From Dyadobacter diqingensis (GTDB lineage: Bacteria; Bacteroidota; Bacteroidia; Cytophagales; Spirosomataceae): a stretch of 64,000 bases of DNA. Positions within the stretch are counted from its first letter, which is position 1, and each line of letters starts with the position of its first letter. Shown piece after piece: positions 35,100-42,934 of the stretch. The notes beneath the pieces were generated by a model. The model did no database searches. It had not been told where the DNA came from and was given only the letters and a program-made list of their open reading frames with translations. The stretch spans positions 1 through 64,000 of the forward strand of contig NZ_JAMXKF010000007.1 in the NCBI RefSeq assembly GCF_024220585.1, in the 5' to 3' direction. Position numbers and translations under genes: made by a program.

Positions 35100-35762
35100 T
35101 TAGCTAAAAAAATTCATTTCAAAAGCGAGTTTTACAAGATGCGCTGCGTTGCGTGCGTTAAATTTCCGGATAAGATTCTGACGGTACTCGTTAATCGTAT
35201 CTTTTTTAAGCGTCAAAACCTTCATCATATCCTCTGTTGACAGCCCCTCTCCCAACAGACGGAGTATCTCCTTTTCCCTTGGCGTCAGCAGCACACCTCC
35301 CGCTCCCAGACAGTTTTCGTCCTTTCTTTTCTCATTCAATATCATCTCGACCTCTTTCTGAAGATATTTCTGTCCTTCCTGAATTTGCTTGATTGCCAGT
35401 ATTACTTCCTTATAATCGGCACTTTTCAAAACATACCCGTCGGCCCCCAACGCAATGGCTTTTTTAACCAGCTCATAATCACGGTGATTTGATACCACCA
35501 GCTTTTTAATATTGATGGCGTGGCTTTTAGTAAATTCAAGAATATCAAAACCTGCCAGTCGAAGCGACGTACTGTTCCGCGTTTCGGGCATACTCAGGTC
35601 CAGCAGCAATACATCTGCAAGAACCGCCTGAAGTTTAAAGACGATTTCATGGAAAGTCTCCGCAAACCCAACAACTTCAATATCTTCCCGGCCTTCAAAA
35701 AGTTTTTCATAGCCCTGGGCAACTAAAGTGTGGTCTTCTGCAATGAGTATACGAATTGGCAT
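35100..35762 (-). CDS. NarL/FixJ-family response regulator
   Basis: This 220-residue regulator has a receiver domain (residues 1-125) with the phospho-acceptor D55 in VLLLDLSMPE, the acidic pair E9-D10 in IAEDH and a lysine in YVLKSAD. A LuxR-type helix-turn-helix follows at about 155-215 (LTPREKEILRLLGEGLSTEDMMKVL). It is the first gene of an operon with the histidine kinase. The upstream minus-strand sequence TAGTATTG at 35795-35802 matches seven of eight -7 positions. It is divergent from the LytTR gene, so the two may share control. Confidence 0.94.
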   Translation of the reverse strand: MPIRILIAEDHTLVAQGYEKLFEGREDIEVVGFAETFHEIVFKLQAVLADVLLLDLSMPETRNSTSLRLAGFDILEFTKSHAINIKKLVVSNHRDYELVKKAIALGADGYVLKSADYKEVILAIKQIQEGQKYLQKEVEMILNEKRKDENCLGAGGVLLTPREKEILRLLGEGLSTEDMMKVLTLKKDTINEYRQNLIRKFNARNAAHLVKLAFEMNFFS

Positions 35763-35823
35763 CGGAGGTTAAGGCTTAACAATTAATCAGTTGACAATAC
35801 TACGAAGAGTAAACACAGAAACA

Positions 35824-35844
35824 AACCCCCTAAAAATGGGGGTT
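35824..35844. promoter_or_regulatory. Dyad in the divergent RR/LytTR control region
   Basis: AACCCCC and GGGGGTT form a perfect 7-bp inverted repeat around TAAAAAT. It lies about 60 bases upstream of the response-regulator start and 74 bases before the LytTR start. It could be an operator or a leader hairpin. Confidence 0.4.
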
Positions 35845-35917
35845 GCCCGTAAAAATCCATAACCTTAACATTGCAGCCGTGGAGCGAAACCCTTCTCTAA
35901 CTAAAACTCCAACGGAT

Positions 35918-36295
35918 ATGAACGCGGCACTGAAAATTTCAAGTTTTGCCAAAGCAATTGACAAATCGAAAAAAATACCGCTGAGGAACAATGGCAAACT
36001 GGAATATCTGCCTATTGATAATGTTGAACACATTGAGGCGGCAAGAAATTATTCCATCATTCACGGGCTTAACGGGAAATTCTGGGTCAGCTCAAAAACG
36101 TTACAGGCATTTGAAAAACTGTTAAACCCGACACGTCAGTTTCTCCGTCTGCACAGATCTTACCTGGTCAACCGGGCGTTGATTATTGACTGTTTTTATG
36201 AAAATGATGCCTTTGTGGTATTACTGACAAATCAAAAAAAGATCCGTGTGGCACGCCGACATATAAAGCTCGTGCGCATGGAAGTAATGAGCTAA
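35918..36295 (+). CDS. Stand-alone LytTR DNA-binding protein
   Basis: This 125-residue protein consists almost entirely of a LytTR domain (from about residue 25): IDNVEHIEAARNYSIIHG, TLQAFEKLLNPTRQFLRLHRSYLVNR and KKIRVARRHIKLVR are the beta-strand DNA-binding elements. There is no receiver domain. The start at 35918 was chosen over a TTG at 35843 that would add 25 unrelated residues and overlap the dyad. It is divergent from the two-component operon and may be its target or co-regulator. Single-domain LytTR proteins are known in Bacteroidota but their targets are mostly undefined. Confidence 0.85.
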   Translation: MNAALKISSFAKAIDKSKKIPLRNNGKLEYLPIDNVEHIEAARNYSIIHGLNGKFWVSSKTLQAFEKLLNPTRQFLRLHRSYLVNRALIIDCFYENDAFVVLLTNQKKIRVARRHIKLVRMEVMS

Positions 36296-36649
36296 ATACA
36301 GTCAATTACAAACTCATCCAACAAACTATACACGCTAGCGCCGTTCAATTATATTGTCGGCGTTATTTGTTTTACAGGCGTCCCATCACAGAAATGCGAG
36401 CCGGATCGCCCCATCTCCGGCCTTTTTATCAAATTTATATCAGTGGATTATCACCGATATGTCGTCATTATCACAGGTTAGCGAGTTGTCATCCTGCCGG
36501 GTCTTCATTTTGTTAAAATTATAACATGGTAATTTCCCGTAACTCTTGACTCTGTATCGGTAAAAGTTAACTTTGCAAACTGCTAACCAGCCAAACAGGG
36601 CTGTTCTTTCGGCCTGCTCAAAATTTATCATTCATCTATTCCTTAACAT
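36296..36649. other. 354-bp intergenic region with Gfo/Idh promoter
   Basis: It contains the complete promoter at 36546-36575. No gene or repeat is evident in the remainder. Confidence 0.55.
36546..36575 (+). promoter_or_regulatory. Complete Bacteroidota promoter of the oxidoreductase gene
   Basis: TTG (36546-36548) and TAACTTTG (36568-36575) are separated by 19 bases, the expected -33/-7 arrangement. The leader would be about 70 nucleotides. Confidence 0.7.
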
Positions 36650-37687
36650 ATGTCTTCTAGAATTCTTAACGTCGGTCTTATTGGTTTCGGACTTTCAGGA
36701 CGCTATTTTCATTCGCCATTCCTTTCCATCAATCCGCGTTTTAAATTAAAAACTGCCGTAGAAAGAAGTAAAAACGAGGCGCAGGAATTTGATCCTACCA
36801 TTGAAAATGCACGTTCGATCGACGAGCTTTTAAGCGACGAATCCATTGATCTTGTATTTATCTGCACGCCTAATGATACCCATTTTCAATATGCCATGGA
36901 TGCATTGGAAAATGGGAAACATGTGGTTATTGAAAAGCCCTTTTCGGCTACCGAGGAGGAAGCAAAACAATTGGTTGCGCTGGCCAAAGAAAAAGGACTG
37001 ATCCTGACAGCCTATCAGAACCGCCGCTGGGATTCTGATTTTTTAACGATCAAAAAACTCCTGGCCGAAGGAAAACTTGGTGATATCGTAGAATATGAAT
37101 GCCGCTACGACCGTTTCCGCCCTGTTGTTCCGACAGAGTCCTGGAAAGAAAAGAAAGTCGATGTGGGTGGTAATCTTTACAACCTTGGCCCCCATTTACT
37201 GGACCAGGCACTTGTTTTGTTCGGAACACCGGAAACCGTCACCGCCGATGTCCGCACGGTAAGACCTAATAGTGAAATTGATGACTATTTCGACGTAAGA
37301 CTTGGTTATCCCGACAAACTGGTCATTCTGAAATCCAGCTTAATGGTTTACGAAAACTTCCTTCGTTATACATTGCATGGCACAAACGGATCATTCATAA
37401 AAGGCGGACTGGATGTTCAGGAAGAAACATTGCGTCAAAATGTCCTGCCAAACCAGGAACCTTGGGGCCACGAACCCAAAAATCGCTGGGGCACCTTGTC
37501 AAGCCCTGAATTTACGGGTGTTGTAGAAAGTGAAGCCGGAAATTATATGCCATTTTATGACAATGTTTACGAGGCGATCGTGGAAGGAGCCGAGCTTGCT
37601 GTCAAACCCGAAGAAATTCTTAGAACCTGCCGCGTGATTGACTTGGCATTCCAAAGCAGTCAGGAGAAAAAAGTGATGAAGTATTAA
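36650..37687 (+). CDS. Gfo/Idh/MocA-family oxidoreductase
   Basis: This 345-residue cytoplasmic NAD(P)-dependent enzyme has an N-terminal Rossmann fold (GLIGFGLSGRYFHSPF) and the family motif EKPFSATEEEAKQL around residue 95. The C-terminal alpha/beta domain contains GGNLYNLGPHLLDQALVLFG with the conserved His of the DxxxH catalytic region. The GRYFHSPF start is typical of the YdgJ/IolX-like subgroup that oxidises or reduces sugars and inositols. No signal peptide. Monocistronic, with its own promoter and terminator. Substrate unknown. Confidence 0.92.
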   Translation: MSSRILNVGLIGFGLSGRYFHSPFLSINPRFKLKTAVERSKNEAQEFDPTIENARSIDELLSDESIDLVFICTPNDTHFQYAMDALENGKHVVIEKPFSATEEEAKQLVALAKEKGLILTAYQNRRWDSDFLTIKKLLAEGKLGDIVEYECRYDRFRPVVPTESWKEKKVDVGGNLYNLGPHLLDQALVLFGTPETVTADVRTVRPNSEIDDYFDVRLGYPDKLVILKSSLMVYENFLRYTLHGTNGSFIKGGLDVQEETLRQNVLPNQEPWGHEPKNRWGTLSSPEFTGVVESEAGNYMPFYDNVYEAIVEGAELAVKPEEILRTCRVIDLAFQSSQEKKVMKY

Positions 37688-37720
37688 GCTTATTCTCAAT
37701 ATTCCGTTTAAAATTTTATG

Positions 37721-37754
37721 AATTGCCGGAGAAAATTAATTTTCTCCGGCAATT
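37721..37754 (+). terminator. Terminator of the oxidoreductase gene
   Basis: A perfect 34-base palindrome (17-base arms) is followed by T-rich sequence, 33 bases after the stop. Confidence 0.9.
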
Positions 37755-37897
37755 TTTCATTTAGGCCATATACAATTTCAAAATCTACTCTTTATATAGG
37801 CTTAATAAGGGATTAGAAAAAAATTAAAAATATGACTATTCCCCTTATTCGGGCATTAAGTAACCATAAGATACAATTAAATAAATCCAATATTACT

Positions 37898-37905
37898 TAA
37901 ATTTG
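37898..37905 (+). promoter_or_regulatory. -7 box of the 38045 gene
   Basis: TAAATTTG matches TAnnTTTG; the leader would be about 135 nucleotides. No TTG -33 element. Confidence 0.4.
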
Positions 37906-38044
37906 CCCAGGTTAAAAAAACACCTGTTTGTGATTGAACTTTAGTAATTAAAATTCGATTACAAGACTAGTTTAAATATAAAAACAGACACATAGTAAGT
38001 CAGGACCGTGTTTCTGTTTACATGATACCTCTTCTAATTTTAGC

Positions 38045-38875
38045 ATGAGAAAATTATTACTCGTTAGCATATTTGCTATCCAGGCAGTTACCGGCTTCTC
38101 TCAGTCGTACGATTACTTAAAATCACATAATAACAAAGGCAAGATATTTATTTCATGGGGCTGGAACCAAAGCGCCTATACCCATTCGGATATCCGCTTT
38201 AAAGGAAACGAATACGACTTCAAATTAAAAGGAGTAGTGGCAAAAGATCGCCAGACACCTTTCACTTTGCGTTATTTGAATCCTTCAAAAATGACAATTC
38301 CGCAGTACAATTTCAGAATTGGATATTTTATAAATTCCAAATACAGCATTTCATTCGGCTTTGACCATATGAAATATGTAATGCAGCAGGATCAAACGGT
38401 TAACATCAATGGGCACATTGCAGGTTCCGGTACCGATTACGACGGAACTTATAACAATGAGCCAATAAAGCTGACCGGCGATTTTCTAAAATTTGAACAT
38501 ACAAACGGACTGAATTATCTGAACCTGGAACTAAGGAGAATGGATAATCTTTTCGATCAGCGTGCATTGAAGATAAAAAACATTGACATTAACCTGATAG
38601 AAGGTGTTGGTGCCGGCTTGCTTTATCCTAAATCAGACGTTACACTGCTAAACTATGAGCGGAACGACCAGTGGCATGTGGCCGGTTATGGGGTCAACCT
38701 GGTTGCCGGACTTAATGTTACTTTCTTCAAGCATTTCTTCATTCAGGGTGAAATGAAGGGTGGTTATATCAACATGCCGGATATCCTGACTACCCATTTC
38801 GTTGACGACAGGGCTTCTCAGCATTTCTTTTTTGCGCAGGGTAACGTGAACTTCGGGGTGATTTTTAAGCTGTAA
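38045..38875 (+). CDS. Outer-membrane beta-barrel protein of unknown function
   Basis: This 276-residue protein has a signal peptide of about 19 residues (MRKLLLVSIFAIQAVTGFSQ). The mature part is rich in aromatic residues and alternating strands (GKIFISWGWNQSAYTHSDIRF, NFRIGYFINSKYSISFGFDHMKY, ending FGVIFKL), consistent with an 8- to 12-strand outer-membrane barrel. No catalytic motif is visible, though some small barrels are lipid hydrolases. It is monocistronic with a strong terminator. Confidence 0.75.
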   Translation: MRKLLLVSIFAIQAVTGFSQSYDYLKSHNNKGKIFISWGWNQSAYTHSDIRFKGNEYDFKLKGVVAKDRQTPFTLRYLNPSKMTIPQYNFRIGYFINSKYSISFGFDHMKYVMQQDQTVNINGHIAGSGTDYDGTYNNEPIKLTGDFLKFEHTNGLNYLNLELRRMDNLFDQRALKIKNIDINLIEGVGAGLLYPKSDVTLLNYERNDQWHVAGYGVNLVAGLNVTFFKHFFIQGEMKGGYINMPDILTTHFVDDRASQHFFFAQGNVNFGVIFKL

Positions 38876-38904
38876 GCTGAATTACAAAATCAAAGAATTT
38901 AGAT

Positions 38905-38940
38905 GGCGCTTGAACATGATTCAGGCGCCTTTATTTTTTT
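38905..38940 (+). terminator. Terminator of the 38045 gene
   Basis: A 10-bp stem (38905-38914 with 38920-38929, one G-U pair) is followed by TTTATTTTTTTT. Confidence 0.9.
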
Positions 38941-38941
38941 T

Positions 38942-38987
38942 CGTGGATTGAAATCCACGGCTACAAGATCGGTCATGCCTACGGCAT
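38942..38987. repeat. Two-hairpin intergenic element, copy 1
   Basis: It contains the hairpin CGTGGAT/ATCCACG (38942-38959) and the hairpin ATGCC-TAC-GGCAT (about 38975-38987). Bases 38954-38987 match the reverse complement of 39147-39180 at 29 of 34 positions. Confidence 0.65.
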
Positions 38988-39146
38988 TTTTTTGTGTGTT
39001 GGTTGGTTTGGTGATTTTAGCAACGCATTAGGAAAGATATATCTGACCGGTGGTTCTTTTTCAGAATCTTCAGCCGAAGCTATCCGTACATTTTAGCCGC
39101 CTTAATAACCCTAAAATCCATTTACCCCTTAACACCAGACACCCCA

Positions 39147-39180
39147 GTGCCATCGGCACGACCGATATTGTAGCCGTGGA
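39147..39180. repeat. Two-hairpin intergenic element, copy 2 (inverted)
   Basis: It is the inverted counterpart of 38954-38987 (29 of 34 identical). Its GTGGA end runs directly into the palindromic array. Confidence 0.65.
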
Positions 39181-39330
39181 ATTTATTCCATGATCGTGAA
39201 ATTTATTCCATGATCATGAAATTCGTTTCATAAAAATTGAAATGAATTCCATCATGATGGAATTCATTCAACGATGATGAAATTCGTTCCATGCTAAATT
39301 GAATCCATTCCATGATATGGATTCGTTGCA
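39177..39330. repeat. Eight-unit phased array of palindromic repeats
   Basis: Related 13- to 14-base cores start at 39177, 39197, 39217, 39238, 39258, 39278, 39299 and 39318, a period of 19-21 bases. The consensus is about TGRAATTYRTTCCA followed by TGATSA. Each core is itself an imperfect dyad (TGGAAT..ATTCCA). Bases 39241-39268 form a perfect 28-base palindrome spanning two units. Confidence 0.85.
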
Positions 39331-39360
39331 TAGGAAATCCAAACCCGTTCCCCGATAACG

Positions 39361-39395
39361 AAAAAGGAGAACAGCGTTATGCTGTTCTCCTTTTT
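39361..39395. terminator. Terminator of the 39425-39787 gene
   Basis: A 15-bp perfect stem (39361-39375 with 39381-39395, loop GTTAT) has A5/T5 ends; usable from both sides. Confidence 0.9.
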
Positions 39396-39424
39396 ATATT
39401 GTAAGCTGAATTGTTCTGCCGCCC

Positions 39425-39787
39425 TTATTTTACAGCAGTTACCAAACGTTTTGTTTCAGTAGCAATTACGAAAGGTTTTTCAGTGATCTCAGTTCCATTG
39501 TTTACAATGAAAGTGTAGTTACCATCCAAAAGGTTAGACAGGTCAAATACTTTTGAATAATTTTCAGACTTAGGAATAGCAGAGCTGTAAAGCACTGTTC
39601 CGTTTTCGTCTTTAATCGTTACAGAAGATTTTTCTTTAACACTGTCAAGTTTCAGTCTGAATGTAAGGTTATCAGCAGAAACCAATTCGATTGCAGCAGC
39701 GTTTGTGTTAACTTTTTCGCCAGCGAATGAGAAACTTGCAGTTGATATTCCCACCAAAACTGCGATTGCTAAGATTGTTTTTTTCAT
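39425..39787 (-). CDS. Small secreted beta-sandwich-like protein
   Basis: This 120-residue protein has a signal peptide of about 22 residues (MKKTILAIAVLVGISTASFSFA). The mature part looks like a single beta-sandwich: LTFRLKLDSVKEKSSVTIKDENGTVLY, then VFDLSNLLDGNYTFIVNNG and PFVIATETKRL. This resembles the type IX secretion C-terminal domain fold and DUF3244-like proteins, but it is the whole protein, not a tail. Cargo or adhesive function cannot be assigned. It has a long AT-rich upstream region, its own promoter and a strong terminator, suggesting high expression. Confidence 0.75.
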   Translation of the reverse strand: MKKTILAIAVLVGISTASFSFAGEKVNTNAAAIELVSADNLTFRLKLDSVKEKSSVTIKDENGTVLYSSAIPKSENYSKVFDLSNLLDGNYTFIVNNGTEITEKPFVIATETKRLVTAVK

Positions 39788-39914
39788 GATGTCTTTAATG
39801 TTTTATGTTGTTTAATTTTCTGTTAAGAATTGTACTTTACAGATATAACTAAATTGATAATCGAAATCTCACTTAATTTTTCAAAAGCCGCTATTTCCGT
39901 TGCTTTTGATAGAT

Positions 39915-39946
39915 CAAAGGTAGGTAACAATCTTAATACAAGTCAA
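39915..39946 (-). promoter_or_regulatory. Promoter of the small secreted protein gene
   Basis: TACCTTTG (39915-39922, minus strand) matches TAnnTTTG, with TTG elements 16 bases (39939-39941) and 21 bases (39944-39946) upstream. The leader is about 120 nucleotides. Confidence 0.6.
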
Positions 39947-40328
39947 TAAGAAAGATTTCATCTTGAAAAGTTCATATTACAGTCCTATGTTAATATTAGA
40001 ATTATCCTATACTTATAATAAAAGTACAACAAGTAGTTTAAAATTTGACAATAGCATTTTTACCATACTCTCCACACCTATTGCACTATTCCAATAAATA
40101 GTAATCTTATAGACTTTAAGCGAAAAAAGACCTGAAAGAGCGCTAAGTTTACACCTTTTGATTAGTGACATTATATCTCCAGAATACACCATTTACTCAA
40201 CAGCTATTTTCATCTTACACTTCAAGATCAGCCATCTCCCCCATTTTATCCTCTCTGAAACTCAAGAGTATACTGCGCCAAGAAGAATTCTGCTCAGGCA
40301 GGTTTAGAAAAAAGCAAATAGTTTTTAT

Positions 40329-40357
40329 TTGATATAAGTCTAAATAGATTACTTTTG
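40329..40357 (+). promoter_or_regulatory. Promoter of the siderophore-receptor gene
   Basis: TTG (40329-40331) and TACTTTTG (40350-40357) are 18 bases apart. The spacer contains the dyad TCTA-AA-TAGA, and TATTA-GTCT-TAATA lies just downstream; either could be an iron-repressor site, which is inference. Confidence 0.6.
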
Positions 40358-40422
40358 ATTTTATTATTTAGTATTAGTCTTAATAAATAATAAAATTTCT
40401 ATCAATAATCCCACTTACCCCT

Positions 40423-42900
40423 ATGAATGTAAAATACTCACTCTCATTATTACTCTTATTATGTTGTTTAACCCTTTCAGCCCAACAAACGCCCATTAGT
40501 TTGAAGGGAAAAGTAAAGACAACTAAGAATGAACCCGCAGCCTTTGTCAGTCTTTTAATCAAACACACACAGATTGGCACTGTATCCGATGAAGAAGGGA
40601 ATTTCAGTATTAAAAATGTACCCGCCGGAAAACACATCCTTGTTGTAAAAGCAATAGGTTTTGATCAGATCGAAAAAGAAATTGATATTGAAGAAAATAC
40701 TACGTTAAGTCTCGACCTGACCATCAACGCAGCTGCAACCCAACTTCAGGCGGTAGAAGTTACCGGGCGTAAAGAGCAGACATATAAGAACTCCTACGCG
40801 TTTTCAGGGACCAAGACGGAAACACCTTTGCGTTACGTGCCGCAGGCAATCAGTTACGTAACCAAGGAAGTGATGCTTGACAGGCAGGCCTTCAAAAACA
40901 GCGATGTAGTGAAAAACATCAGCGGCGTTAATCAGTTTTCATATAACAACAATGACTTCGTACTCCGCGGCTTTCGGGCAAGCAACACGATGATCAACGG
41001 TTTGCGTGTGAGCAGCAGCGGCTGGAATCAGTCACTTATACCTCACGTTGAGCGCGTAGAGGTCATCAAGGGACCGGCATCCGCTTTGTTCGCTAATACC
41101 GATCCGGGTGGAACGGTTAATATCGTTACAAAAAAACCACTGGACGAAAACCGGAAGTCGATCAACTTTACTACCGGAAGTTATAATACTTACCGGCTTG
41201 CAACGGACTTCACCGGCCCGATGAACGACTCCAAAACACTGTTGTATCGCCTTAATTTTGCCTATCAGAATGCTGAGTCTTTCCGTGTTTTACAAGGGGG
41301 ACAGGATGTGGTCGTAGCTCCTTCCATATCTTTTATTCCTGATGAAAAAACCCATGTGAATATCGACCTTGTTTTTATGAGCTCCGTTGGAAAGCTGGAT
41401 CGCGGGCAGCCGATTTTTGGTGCAACTGCCGGAACACAGCTTAACTCTACTCCGATTTCTTTCGCACTGGGCAAGAAAAGTGATTATATCAAGGAATTGA
41501 ATATGTATTCCACGCTGTCGTTGACAAGAAAATTAACAGATTGGCTGTCGTTCAATGCTTCGTACATGAAGTTTATGTACAACGAAGATCTGATGGAACA
41601 CCGCACTTCCAACAGTTATGGCATCGATGCTGACGGAAAAGCCATCCCGACACTGATGCAGATGCAAACCATCAAAAGACAAACCAGAAACTACACGGAC
41701 AATGTAAGTGCTTATTTTATTTCTGCATTTAACACCGGTAAATTCGAGCACAAGCTGTTGGTCGGTTATGACCATATCCTGTTTCACACTGCCCTTGGCA
41801 ACTCCAACTATAACGCCGGTGGTTTTATCAATGCGGCTGGTAACGGTATCGTGCTGACAAAAAGCGGCACGCCCGCAGCCTACGATCCGAAAAACAGATC
41901 ATTGTATATGATCAAGGATAACATGCCTGTGCCGAATGTTCCTTTTTTCAATCTTGAAAACCCGGATTACAACATCACCGATATCTCGAGATACTACAAT
42001 ATCAGTTCGGCAGTTACACCTTCAAGATATTATGCCGATGGCGTGTACATTCAGGAGCAGTTCAAATTTGGAAAATGGAACGGTTTGCTGGGATTACGCA
42101 TGGAGCACTATACCGATATGCTGGATTACACGCTAAAAACTGAGAAAAAAGTCAAACAAAAGGCCTTGATTCCAAGAGTTGGGCTTGTTTACACACCGAT
42201 GCAATGGGTAAGTTTATATGGAACTTATACCGAAGGTTATCAGCCGCAGTCTGCCGGAACAATCGGGGCGCCGGAAATTTATGGAGGTCCGTTTGACCCG
42301 TTGATCAGCAACATGATTGAAGGTGGCGCCAAAATGGAATATTTCAAAAAACGGCTTGCTGTCAACCTTGCGATTTATCGTATTGAACAAAACAATGTAT
42401 TGGTAAATGCCGGCGCTCCCGACAACCTTAACCTGCTTCGCCAGATAGGCCAACAGCGCGCTACCGGATTGGAACTGGATGCCTATGGTCAGATCACACC
42501 AGAACTTAGTCTTACAGCCAATATCGCATTCAATAAAGCAGAAATAACAAAAAGTACCAATGAGGCTGAGATTGGAAAGATCTTCCCGAATGCTCCCCGT
42601 AAACAAGGTGGTTTCTGGGCAAAATACAAGTTCCCTCAAAAAGCACTTTCCGGTCTGGCAGTGGGTGTGGGCAGTAATTTCGTGACGGAGAGAACAACCA
42701 ATGATACCAAGAATAACCTTAAACTTCCCGGATACACCTTGCTCGATGCCGCGGTTTATTACAACGTCGATAAGTTCCGCATATCGTTCAATTTGAACAA
42801 TGCATTTAATAAGACGCACTGGGTTGGCGGGTTCGATTACAATCGTTTGTTTCCCGGTGCTCCGCGCAATTTCCTGATCGGCATCGGTTACTCGTTCTGA
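40423..42900 (+). CDS. TonB-dependent siderophore-type receptor
   Basis: This 825-residue outer-membrane receptor has a signal peptide (to about residue 20, LTLSAQ), a carboxypeptidase-like regulatory domain (residues 22-110), a plug with FVLRGFRASNTMINGLRVSS and VERVEVIKGPASALFANTDPGGTVNIVTKKP, and a barrel ending GIGYSF. The plug motifs are those of the FhuA/FoxA ferric-siderophore class rather than SusC. It is followed 34 bases later by a PepSY membrane protein, a pairing seen in siderophore uptake where the partner is thought to reduce or release iron. Ferric hydroxamate import is a reasonable inference, but the ligand is unknown. Confidence 0.92.
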   Translation: MNVKYSLSLLLLLCCLTLSAQQTPISLKGKVKTTKNEPAAFVSLLIKHTQIGTVSDEEGNFSIKNVPAGKHILVVKAIGFDQIEKEIDIEENTTLSLDLTINAAATQLQAVEVTGRKEQTYKNSYAFSGTKTETPLRYVPQAISYVTKEVMLDRQAFKNSDVVKNISGVNQFSYNNNDFVLRGFRASNTMINGLRVSSSGWNQSLIPHVERVEVIKGPASALFANTDPGGTVNIVTKKPLDENRKSINFTTGSYNTYRLATDFTGPMNDSKTLLYRLNFAYQNAESFRVLQGGQDVVVAPSISFIPDEKTHVNIDLVFMSSVGKLDRGQPIFGATAGTQLNSTPISFALGKKSDYIKELNMYSTLSLTRKLTDWLSFNASYMKFMYNEDLMEHRTSNSYGIDADGKAIPTLMQMQTIKRQTRNYTDNVSAYFISAFNTGKFEHKLLVGYDHILFHTALGNSNYNAGGFINAAGNGIVLTKSGTPAAYDPKNRSLYMIKDNMPVPNVPFFNLENPDYNITDISRYYNISSAVTPSRYYADGVYIQEQFKFGKWNGLLGLRMEHYTDMLDYTLKTEKKVKQKALIPRVGLVYTPMQWVSLYGTYTEGYQPQSAGTIGAPEIYGGPFDPLISNMIEGGAKMEYFKKRLAVNLAIYRIEQNNVLVNAGAPDNLNLLRQIGQQRATGLELDAYGQITPELSLTANIAFNKAEITKSTNEAEIGKIFPNAPRKQGGFWAKYKFPQKALSGLAVGVGSNFVTERTTNDTKNNLKLPGYTLLDAAVYYNVDKFRISFNLNNAFNKTHWVGGFDYNRLFPGAPRNFLIGIGYSF

Positions 42901-42934
42901 TCAGCCATGAATATTTACTAAAACTTTTGATCTC

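Larger units (their letters stand above)
37688..38044. other. 357-bp AT-rich intergenic region
   Basis: It holds the oxidoreductase terminator (37721-37754) and a -7 box (37898-37905) for the next gene. Nothing else recognised. Confidence 0.5.
38876..39424. other. 549-bp intergenic region rich in palindromic repeats
   Basis: It lies between convergent genes and holds a terminator for each side, two inverted copies of a 34-base hairpin element, and an eight-unit array of 20-21 bp palindromic repeats (separate entries). No open frame of note. Confidence 0.7.
39788..40422. other. 635-bp AT-rich intergenic region between divergent genes
   Basis: It carries a promoter for the leftward small secreted protein (39915-39946) and one for the rightward receptor (40329-40357), with small dyads near the latter. 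I see no gene in 39950-40320. Confidence 0.55.

Noticed and set aside
35843..35917. 25-residue extension of the LytTR protein
   Set aside because: TTG start overlapping a dyad; the ATG at 35918 gives the usual length.
39177..39330. CRISPR array
   Set aside because: Units are contiguous, imperfect and lack unique spacers; no cas genes nearby.
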